Assembly (NCBI GenBank): GCA_021803845.1
Contig: JAJZLA010000079.1
Coordinates: forward strand, 1 to 7,028
Reading direction: 5' to 3'
DNA length: 7,028 nucleotides
Source of the DNA: a bacterium
GTDB lineage: Bacteria > SZUA-79 > Acidulodesulfobacterales > Acidulodesulfobacteraceae
This document shows, one piece after another, positions 1 through 4,813 of the stretch (positions within the stretch are counted from its first letter, which is position 1; the number at the start of each line of letters is the position of its first letter). The notes under the pieces are model-generated. The model was not told where the DNA came from. It worked only from the letters and a program-made list of their open reading frames with translations, and did no database searches. A program made the translations under genes and the position numbers.

Positions 1-1
1 G

Positions 2-124
2 GCGACGGATGTTTCCGGCAAAAAAACAGGCGATTTAATTGTTACGGTATATGTCGATATACCTTCGGGAATATCGGATAATACTAAAAAGATATTCGCC
101 GAGCTTTCGAAAGAAGGAATTTAA
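2..124 (+). CDS. DnaJ/CbpA-type co-chaperone, C-terminal end (partial)
   Basis: The window opens inside this gene; only the last 40 residues and the TAA stop are present, read in the frame starting at base 2. The segment contains GKKTGDLIVTVYVDIP, which matches the end of the second C-terminal beta-sandwich domain of DnaJ/CbpA proteins, where G-D-L-x-V-x-V-x-V is typical. The short tail after it resembles the dimerisation end of the family. These Hsp40 proteins deliver unfolded clients to DnaK and stimulate its ATPase in the cytoplasm. The J domain lies upstream and is not visible, so full DnaJ (with zinc finger) and CbpA cannot be told apart directly. The CbpM/HspR-like gene 14 bases downstream favours the CbpA type. 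Confidence 0.72.
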   Translation, partial: ATDVSGKKTGDLIVTVYVDIPSGISDNTKKIFAELSKEGI

Positions 125-138
125 ATTAGGAATTAAAA

Positions 139-513
139 ATGGATTATTTCATTAATCTTTTAAATTTTTGCGGCAATATTCACATGGACGATAAATCAGC
201 AATGTTTTTCGTAGATGAAGGAATAATCTGCGTCGAACGCAGGGAAAACGAATTTTATATAGACGAAAAAACTGCCGAAACCTTAAAATTGATTTCCGAA
301 ATTAAAAACGAGTTGGGGGTCAACGACGAAGGTGCATCTGTAATTCTTAACCTTAGAGAAAAAATTATAGACTGCCAAAATAAGCTTAAAACCGTTTTCG
401 ATGCTATAGAAATGTCTAAAAGCATAGACGAGCTTATGTTTATAATGAGAAAAAGCGAAGCGTTCAGAAACATATCAGACAGCCCTTCTAATAACGGAGA
501 TGAAGGTTTTTAA
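139..513 (+). CDS. CbpM/HspR-like MerR-family chaperone modulator
   Basis: This 124-residue protein follows the DnaJ/CbpA gene by 14 bases, with TAGGA 7 bases before the ATG, so the two are probably cotranscribed. Residues 22-40 (FFVDEGII then NEFY) and 58-76 (ELGVNDEGASVILNLREKI) match the winged-helix and following helix of small MerR-type proteins. In CbpM and HspR this is the L-G-V-N-x-x-G-x-x-x-I-L segment. CbpM binds the J domain of CbpA and inhibits it; HspR represses chaperone genes. The usual MerR helix-turn-helix start (T-x-R-x-Y-E-x-x-G-L) is barely recognisable here, which suits a CbpM-like protein-binding role better than a DNA-binding repressor. Residues 77-110 are likely helical, and the last 15 are polar and probably disordered. 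The family is fairly secure; the choice between CbpM and HspR is not. Confidence 0.68.
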   Translation: MDYFINLLNFCGNIHMDDKSAMFFVDEGIICVERRENEFYIDEKTAETLKLISEIKNELGVNDEGASVILNLREKIIDCQNKLKTVFDAIEMSKSIDELMFIMRKSEAFRNISDSPSNNGDEGF

Positions 514-557
514 CTTCATTTTCGGCTTATAAACCCGTTTTTCCGGATAGTAATTTA

Positions 558-563
558 TATAAT
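558..563 (+). promoter_or_regulatory. Possible -10 box for bioB
   Basis: A perfect TATAAT lies 31 bases before the bioB ATG and would start transcription near 570. No convincing -35 hexamer sits 16-18 bases upstream, so this is either an activator-dependent promoter or chance in AT-rich DNA. The 81-base gap after the previous gene allows a separate promoter. No BirA-type operator was recognised. Confidence 0.3.
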
Positions 564-594
564 AAACAAGATACAATAATCAAGGTGCCTATAT

Positions 595-1608
595 ATGAAT
601 ATTAAGCTAAAAATAAAAGAATTGATAGACGGAAATATTGAAATCCCGGACGACCTTCTTTTGTCAGTTTTCGAACTTTCCGGCGCTCCGCTTATGGAGC
701 TTTTTTCTTTAGCCCTAGAACTAAAGGAAAAATATACCGGTAAAAAAGTGAACTTCTGCTCTATCGTCAGCGCAAAAACGGGAATATGCTCGGAAGACTG
801 CTCATTCTGCGGCCAGTCCGCGGTCGCCGGAAAAAAAGAAAAAAAAATAAAAGTTAACCCCCTTATGACCGTTTCCGAAATGGTAGAAGCCGCCAAAGCT
901 GCTAAAAATAACGGAGCAAATGAATTTTCCATAGTCACGAGCGGAACCAGGATATCGGACGAAAAAGAGCTTAATACGATAGGAAATGCCGTCAGGTCCA
1001 TAAAAAACGAAGTGGGCATTACTCCGTGCGCGTCGCTGGGACTCATGGAATACGAAAATCTGCTTTTCCTTAAAAACTGCGGCCTTGAAATATTTCATCA
1101 TAATATAGAAACCAACAGCGATTTTTTTAAAAAAATATGTTCTACCCATTCGTTTGCCGACAATATAGAAACGGTTAAATCCGCAAAAAAAGCCGGACTG
1201 AAAGTATGTTCCGGCGTAATTATAGGAATGGGCGAATCGCGCTTGGACAGAATAAAAATGGCTAAGGAAATAAACGAGCTCGATGTCGATAATATTCCGA
1301 TTAATTTTTTAAATCCTATTAAGGGAACCCCTCTCGAAAATTCCGAACCGCTTACTCCTATGGAGTGCCTTAAAACCATTTCGATTTTCAGAATCGTCAA
1401 TCCTAAAAAAAATATACTGGCGCAGGGAGGGAGGGAACACAACCTGCGCCAGCTTCAGCCTCTCGCTCTTATGGCCGGAGCAAACGGATTTCTTCTCGGA
1501 AATTACCTTCTTACGTCTGGAAGAAATCCCGATTTGGACTTAGAGCTGATTAACGATTTAGGATTTGAGCCTAATGTTTCCGAAACGCCGCGGGCCGAGT
1601 ATGCCTGA
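595..1608 (+). CDS. bioB: Biotin synthase (radical SAM), anaerobe-like cluster ligands
   Basis: BioB catalyses the last step of biotin synthesis, inserting sulfur into dethiobiotin by radical SAM chemistry in the cytoplasm. The 337-residue length fits the family. The radical SAM cysteines C65, C69 and C72 lie in GICSEDCSFCGQS. Other family blocks are PCASLG (C145), HHNIET (169-173), VCSGVIIGMGE (C205) and QGGREHNLRQLQPLALMAGAN (277-297). The second-cluster ligands differ from E. coli BioB. By my alignment the C97 position is S112 and the R260 position is L275, while C145 and C205 match C128 and C188. An extra cysteine, C182 in KICSTHSF, replaces an isoleucine. This pattern resembles BioB of strict anaerobes. 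The ATG is chosen for AAGGTG 7 bases upstream. No bioA, bioD or bioF is in view. The end overlaps ruvX. Confidence 0.96.
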   Translation: MNIKLKIKELIDGNIEIPDDLLLSVFELSGAPLMELFSLALELKEKYTGKKVNFCSIVSAKTGICSEDCSFCGQSAVAGKKEKKIKVNPLMTVSEMVEAAKAAKNNGANEFSIVTSGTRISDEKELNTIGNAVRSIKNEVGITPCASLGLMEYENLLFLKNCGLEIFHHNIETNSDFFKKICSTHSFADNIETVKSAKKAGLKVCSGVIIGMGESRLDRIKMAKEINELDVDNIPINFLNPIKGTPLENSEPLTPMECLKTISIFRIVNPKKNILAQGGREHNLRQLQPLALMAGANGFLLGNYLLTSGRNPDLDLELINDLGFEPNVSETPRAEYA

Positions 1609-2062
1609 TAATATAAGCAAAAAAGCTCTCGGCATAGATTTCGGCTTAAAAAGAATCGGACTGTCTTTAAGCGATGATACTCAAACTATTGCTTTTCCTT
1701 TTAAATATATCATTAACGAATCGTTAAAGAAAACCCTTTCTGAATTAAAAAAAATTATAGATGAAGAAAATATCGGATTAATCATAATCGGCATGCCTAT
1801 AGGGCTTAAAGGAAAGCAGACGGAAATATCCGTTAAAATAGGGGAATTTATTCGCGAATTAAAAGAAAAAACCGGCGAAGAAACTGAGATTGCGGTTTAC
1901 GATGAAAGATTTTCTTCCGTGCAGGCGCAAAAAAGCCTTATCGAACAAAACATTAAAAGGAAAAAAAGAAAAGAAAAAATAGACTCCGTCGCTTCTACTT
2001 TTATATTGCAGTCTTACTTGGACAGACAAAAAAACCGGCAGGGAAAAAAAATATTTGAATAA
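1601..2062 (+). CDS. ruvX: RuvX/YqgF pre-16S rRNA nuclease
   Basis: RuvX has an RNase H-like fold and takes part in processing the 5' end of 16S rRNA in the cytoplasm; the name also reflects a proposed Holliday-junction role. From this ATG the protein has 153 residues. It shows ALGIDFGLKRIGLSLSD (9-25, with the acidic D13), IIIGMPIGLKG (61-71), YDERFSS (100-106) and KIDSVASTFILQSYL (126-140, with D128). D13, the E102 region and D128 fit the family's metal-binding acidic residues. The ATG overlaps the last 8 bases of bioB (ATGCCTGA), a sign of translational coupling, and has only a weak ribosome-binding sequence. An in-frame ATG at 1574 and a TTG at 1565 would add 9-12 residues of basic, non-conserved sequence, so I prefer 1601. 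The C-terminal tail is very lysine-rich. mltG follows, as in many bacteria. Confidence 0.93.
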   Translation: MPDNISKKALGIDFGLKRIGLSLSDDTQTIAFPFKYIINESLKKTLSELKKIIDEENIGLIIIGMPIGLKGKQTEISVKIGEFIRELKEKTGEETEIAVYDERFSSVQAQKSLIEQNIKRKKRKEKIDSVASTFILQSYLDRQKNRQGKKIFE

Positions 2063-2099
2063 TTTTAAAATATTATTATACTATATGCTTAATATACTT

Positions 2100-2105
2100 T
2101 ATAAT
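2100..2105 (+). promoter_or_regulatory. Possible -10 box directly before mltG
   Basis: A perfect TATAAT ends 8 bases before the mltG ATG, so a transcript from it would begin at or within 1-2 bases of the start codon. The upstream TTATAC at 2076-2081 is a poor -35. With the lack of a ribosome-binding sequence, this suggests a leaderless transcript, but the region is almost pure A+T and chance is a real alternative. Confidence 0.35.
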
Positions 2106-2113
2106 AATTATAA

Positions 2114-3151
2114 ATGTGCTATTTCGACTACAGACTATATAAGCGGGTTAAAAAGATAACCTTTATTTTAAAAATAGCAATACCGGCAGTAATTATCGGA
2201 TACCTTTTTTTATACGCATTTACTCCGCAGTCTTTTACTTATGAAAAACCTCAACTTATTACTATTTCAAAAGGAAGCTCGCTAAAAGAAATAGTATATA
2301 AACTTTACTCTCAAAAACTCGTTAACAGCCCCTATCTGTTCTATTTTATAGGATTTATCAGCGGTTATTCAAGATATATACAGGCCGGGACTTATTACGT
2401 ATCGATAAACCGGTCTCCGGCTTCTATATATTACGAATTCGTAAACGGCAAAGTCGCAAGGGCTAAAGTAGTTATTCCTCCTGGATTAAATATTTTCGAT
2501 ATAGCGCAGGTTCTATCTAAAGATAAAATAACGGCTAAGAATATTTTTCTAAAAAAATGCTTCGACAGGAAATTTCTTTTAAGCATCAAAATAGACGCTA
2601 AAAGCGCCGAAGGATTTTTATATCCCGATACTTATGTTTTTAAAATAAATTCAAAACCCCAAAATATAATTAAAAGAATGGCAGGCGAATTTTTTATAAA
2701 AACGAAAAATCTGAAGCCGGCTTATAAAGATTTAATTATAGCGTCTTTAATAATAAAGGAGGCCGACGAAAACGATAAAAACTCCACCGGTTTCATATCG
2801 TCGGTAATACATAACAGGCTGAGAATAAATATGCCTTTAGATATCGATTCCTCATCCATTTACGCGCTGAATCTTATAATGTATAAAAACTACTTAAAAA
2901 CAGGAGATAGATATAAACCCGTATTTCATATGAAACAGATATATCTTAAGACAAAATCCCCATATAACACCTATATGAATTACGGACTCCCGCCCACCCC
3001 TATAGCAAATCCGGATATACAAGCTATAAAAGCGGCAATGCATCCCGCAAAAACAAAATATTTATATTACATATCGACAAAAAAGGGTGGAACGATATTC
3101 TCAGACAGCCTTGCGGGACAGATAAAAAATATTGACAAATATCTTAAATAA
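2114..3151 (+). CDS. mltG: Endolytic murein transglycosylase MltG (YceG-like)
   Basis: MltG cuts nascent glycan strands in the periplasm and is thought to set peptidoglycan strand length. The 345-residue protein has a short cytoplasmic N-terminus, one membrane helix (about 17-36) and a LysM-like segment (about 47-115). Family blocks follow: EGFLYPDTY (166-174), SLIIKEADEND (211-221, with E216 at the expected catalytic glutamate) and VIHNRLRINMPLDIDSS (231-247). The C-terminal block holds SPYNTYMNYGLPP, then ANPDIQAIKAAMHPAKTKYLYY. The family usually has L-Q-(S/T)-D where this protein has L-D-I-D. The ATG is preceded immediately by an in-frame TAA, and no other plausible start lies near, so the start is secure even though no Shine-Dalgarno is visible. 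The gap from ruvX is 51 bases. Confidence 0.94.
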   Translation: MCYFDYRLYKRVKKITFILKIAIPAVIIGYLFLYAFTPQSFTYEKPQLITISKGSSLKEIVYKLYSQKLVNSPYLFYFIGFISGYSRYIQAGTYYVSINRSPASIYYEFVNGKVARAKVVIPPGLNIFDIAQVLSKDKITAKNIFLKKCFDRKFLLSIKIDAKSAEGFLYPDTYVFKINSKPQNIIKRMAGEFFIKTKNLKPAYKDLIIASLIIKEADENDKNSTGFISSVIHNRLRINMPLDIDSSSIYALNLIMYKNYLKTGDRYKPVFHMKQIYLKTKSPYNTYMNYGLPPTPIANPDIQAIKAAMHPAKTKYLYYISTKKGGTIFSDSLAGQIKNIDKYLK

Positions 3152-3162
3152 GTCTATATAAT
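3132..3162 (+). promoter_or_regulatory. sigma70-type promoter for traT, inside the mltG 3' end
   Basis: A perfect TTGACA (3132-3137) is followed after 17 bases by TATATA (3155-3160), or after 19 bases by TATAAT (3157-3162). The -35 box is within the last codons of mltG. Transcription would begin near 3167-3170, giving a leader of about 94 bases before the traT-like start at 3262. Confidence 0.62.
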
Positions 3163-3178
3163 TATTGTTCAAACAATA
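3163..3178. promoter_or_regulatory. Operator-like palindrome at the traT start site
   Basis: The sequence reads TATTGTT-CA-AACAATA, a 7-bp perfect inverted repeat around a 2-base centre. It begins right after the predicted -10 box and covers the predicted transcription start, where a repressor would block initiation. The 2-base centre is too tight for an RNA hairpin and no T-run follows, so it is not a good mltG terminator. Confidence 0.35.
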
Positions 3179-3190
3179 TTTAAAAATATA

Positions 3191-3248
3191 TGGTAAAATT
3201 TAATCAATACGCCGCATATTTTAATATTTTATTTTGTAAATTTAACCA
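3191..3248 (+). promoter_or_regulatory. Long-range inverted repeat in the traT leader, ending at the Shine-Dalgarno
   Basis: TGGTAAAATTTA (3191-3202) pairs with TAAATTTAACCA (3237-3248) over 12 positions with one A-A mismatch, leaving a 34-base AT-rich loop. The right arm ends on the first A of the AAGGAGG ribosome-binding site (3248-3254). Folding could change ribosome access. The stem is mostly A-U and weak, so a function is only a suggestion. Confidence 0.3.
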
Positions 3249-3261
3249 AGGAGGCTATCAA

Positions 3262-4011
3262 ATGTATCGCAACATTTCAAAACTTAAACTATTTGCTTTA
3301 GCTGTGCTTTTTCTTTTACCGGCATTTGCATTTTCTGGATGCGCCACGACCGCTGGTCCTACGACCAGTGCAAGCGGTCTTTCGTCGGGCAACGTAGCAT
3401 TGAGTACTAAAATGAGTTCCAGCATATTCTTACAGCCGGTGGCGCCTCAGGATAAAATCGTTTACGTAAGCACAAGAAACACTTCTACCGCTACTGGGCT
3501 TAATTTTAAGAACGAACTTATTTCCGCTTTAATAAGCGAGGGCTACAGGGTCACAAATAATCCCAAAGAAGCCAATTTTATGCTTATGTCCAATGTTCTT
3601 TATATCGGTGTAGAATCCAATAATTACACGGTAGCAGGCGCATTAGCCGGAGGTTTCGGAGGAGGTTTTATCGGCTCCAGATATAACTCCGGAACTTCGA
3701 TGGTGGCAGGCGGCGCATTGGGCGCATTGGCAGGTGGCATTATCGGTTCGATGTTTCAGAACAAAAACTATATGATGGTCGTAGATATTCAGCTGGAACA
3801 AAGGCAGGCAGGCACCTATACCACTAATTCCACAAACGCCAGCCAGGGAACCGCAAGCAATGTTACAACTTACAACTCTGGCATAAAAAATTGGGCTATA
3901 TACAGGGACAGAATAGTATCTCAAGCATCCGCAATGAATCTTGTATTCACATCTGCCGAACCTTTATTAAAACAGCAGATGGCTCACTCTATTGCAAACC
4001 TAATGCCGTAA
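3262..4011 (+). CDS. traT: TraT-family outer-membrane lipoprotein
   Basis: TraT of F-like plasmids is an outer-membrane lipoprotein that blocks mating-pair formation and gives complement resistance. This 249-residue homologue has a lipoprotein signal (residues 1-26, then C27 in FSGC). The conserved TraT frame follows: LSTKMSSSIFLQPV (47-60), a block around NTS near 73, SEGYRV (92-97) and ANFMLMSNVLYIG (104-116). A glycine-rich hydrophobic stretch (124-163) is like the TraT membrane-interacting region. Next come NYMMVVDIQLEQR (169-181) and a C-terminal YRDRIVSQASAMNL then SIANLMP. The ATG at 3262 is chosen over an in-frame ATG at 3190 because AAGGAGG lies 7 bases upstream and a signal peptide follows directly. 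No conjugation genes are adjacent, so surface exclusion is not supported by context; an envelope-shielding role is more likely. Confidence 0.88.
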   Translation: MYRNISKLKLFALAVLFLLPAFAFSGCATTAGPTTSASGLSSGNVALSTKMSSSIFLQPVAPQDKIVYVSTRNTSTATGLNFKNELISALISEGYRVTNNPKEANFMLMSNVLYIGVESNNYTVAGALAGGFGGGFIGSRYNSGTSMVAGGALGALAGGIIGSMFQNKNYMMVVDIQLEQRQAGTYTTNSTNASQGTASNVTTYNSGIKNWAIYRDRIVSQASAMNLVFTSAEPLLKQQMAHSIANLMP

Positions 4012-4072
4012 AAAGCTACTGCAAACTGTATAATTTTAGATGTTCCTGCGTAATAGCGACAGCTTGAACAAT

Positions 4073-4109
4073 AAAAAATCCCGCGACCGCAAAAAAAGCG
4101 GCGCGGGAT
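4073..4109 (-). terminator. Rho-independent terminator of the BamE-like lipoprotein gene
   Basis: ATCCCGCG (4078-4085) pairs with CGCGGGAT (4102-4109), and CCGC (4087-4090) pairs with GCGG (4098-4101) around an A7 loop, with one bulged A at 4086. Read on the minus strand the stem is followed by a run of six Ts (complement of 4073-4078), as expected for termination of the gene ending at 4149. On the plus strand no T-run follows directly, so it is a weaker terminator for traT. Confidence 0.85.
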
Positions 4110-4148
4110 AAATTAAATGGGAAAGCAAGTTTTTTATTATATTATATA

Positions 4149-4556
4149 TTATAGTCCAACGTGGGCGGCAATTGCGGAACTACTAAAAGAATAGTTTTTT
4201 ACGATTTTGTCTTTGTGAAACAAAACGACCAGCGTTTTGTCATGTCCTTTATACTGGTCCACGAACCAATCTACCACAGGTATATAGCTACCTACCGTCC
4301 TATGCCCATGCTTATAAATATAAGTCCACATTAATTCTCCCTTACCGTTGAAAGTGGTTTTTTCTGGGTCTCCAAACATCTGTTTGATTTGACTTTCAGT
4401 GGTCTGTCCCGGTATTATTTTTTGAGATAGTTTTTGGTTAGACTGGTTTGAAATGCTTTCATTCCCCGCACTTGCACAGCCTGACAGAGATGTGGCAACT
4501 ACAAATACCATCGCCAGCATTAATGATAATACAATAAAACCTTTCGACTTTTTCAT
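4149..4556 (-). CDS. BamE/SmpA-fold small lipoprotein
   Basis: This 135-residue protein has a lipoprotein signal with lipobox LSGC (C27), so it is exported and lipid-anchored. After a polar linker (about 28-45) comes IIPGQTTESQIKQMFGDPEK (47-66), then LMWTYIY (75-81) and LVVLFHKDKIVKNY (109-122). This is the layout of SmpA/OmlA/BamE-fold domains: I-x-x-G-x-(T)-x-x-x-(V/I) then a G-x-P turn, followed by beta strands. BamE proper assists beta-barrel assembly, but many lipoproteins with this fold have unknown roles, so I give no gene name. The insert SYIPVVDWFVDQYKG (90-104) is not part of the core pattern I know. The start at 4556 is preferred over 4595: AGGAGG lies 4 bases upstream, the signal peptide begins there, and 4595 would lie before the predicted transcription start. 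The gene converges on traT. Confidence 0.72.
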   Translation of the reverse strand: MKKSKGFIVLSLMLAMVFVVATSLSGCASAGNESISNQSNQKLSQKIIPGQTTESQIKQMFGDPEKTTFNGKGELMWTYIYKHGHRTVGSYIPVVDWFVDQYKGHDKTLVVLFHKDKIVKNYSFSSSAIAAHVGL

Positions 4557-4594
4557 TTTTCCTCCTATATTAAAAATTATATTTATGATTAACA

Positions 4595-4623
4595 TTTATA
4601 ACATTTTTTTATTTTAACGTCAA
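4595..4623 (-). promoter_or_regulatory. sigma70-type promoter of the BamE-like lipoprotein gene
   Basis: On the minus strand TTGACG (complement of 4618-4623) is followed after exactly 17 bases by TATAAA (complement of 4595-4600). Transcription would begin near 4588, leaving a leader of about 32 bases before the ATG at 4556. Confidence 0.62.
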
Positions 4624-4645
4624 TTATATATTTTGAATATATAAT
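4623..4645. repeat. 10-bp-arm AT inverted repeat between divergent promoters
   Basis: ATTATATATT (4623-4632) and AATATATAAT (4636-4645) form a perfect inverted repeat around TTG. It lies between the minus-strand -35 box (4618-4623) and the plus-strand -35 box (4655-4660), touching the former. This is a good place for a shared regulator site or an UP-element-like tract. AT-only arms in such AT-rich DNA can arise by chance. Confidence 0.4.
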
Positions 4646-4654
4646 AATTTCCCC

Positions 4655-4683
4655 TTGACAATATTTATACGCTATATCATAAT
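4655..4683 (+). promoter_or_regulatory. sigma70-type promoter P1 upstream of the barrel gene
   Basis: A perfect TTGACA (4655-4660) is followed after 17 bases by CATAAT (4678-4683, five of six consensus bases). Transcription would start near 4690, giving a leader of about 124 bases before the ATG at 4814. The rest of the gap to 4814 holds promoter P2 and AT-rich sequence with no small gene that I can support. Confidence 0.65.
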
Positions 4684-4720
4684 AGATACAACTTAAAATT
4701 TCCCTTATTATTCGTTTACT

Positions 4721-4749
4721 TTGATATTTTATTTATATATCGTTATAAC
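4721..4749 (+). promoter_or_regulatory. Possible second promoter P2 upstream of the barrel gene
   Basis: TTGATA (4721-4726) and TATAAC (4744-4749) each match the consensus at five of six bases and are 17 bases apart. Transcription would begin near 4756, about 58 bases before the ATG. A further TATAAT at 4758-4763 has no good -35 partner. Confidence 0.45.
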
Positions 4750-4813
4750 ATTTTAGATATAATGCAAAAATTAATTAACTATTTAATAAATAATTAATCA
4801 GGGAGAATGGACT

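Noticed and set aside
500..519. Short inverted repeat ATGAAG/CTTCAT over the stop of the CbpM-like gene
   Set aside because: Only 6 bp, mostly A-T, with an 8-base loop and a short T-run; too weak to call a terminator.
555..1442. Long minus-strand open frames opposite bioB
   Set aside because: They lie wholly opposite a well-conserved gene, match no family and have shadow-like composition.
3190..3261. Upstream in-frame ATG that would extend traT by 24 residues
   Set aside because: It has no ribosome-binding site and would bury the lipoprotein signal; the ATG at 3262 has AAGGAGG at good spacing followed at once by a signal peptide.
3643..3924. Minus-strand open frame opposite traT
   Set aside because: It is antisense to the glycine-rich TraT region and its Cys/Ala-rich sequence is a composition artefact.
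4557..4595. Upstream in-frame start extending the BamE-like lipoprotein by 13 residues
   Set aside because: It would lie upstream of the predicted transcription start near 4588, and the ATG at 4556 has AGGAGG and a normal signal peptide.
4771..4797. TTAATTA ... TAATTAA inverted repeat before the barrel gene
   Set aside because: Low-complexity A+T with only 7-bp arms near the ribosome-binding site; not distinguishable from composition.
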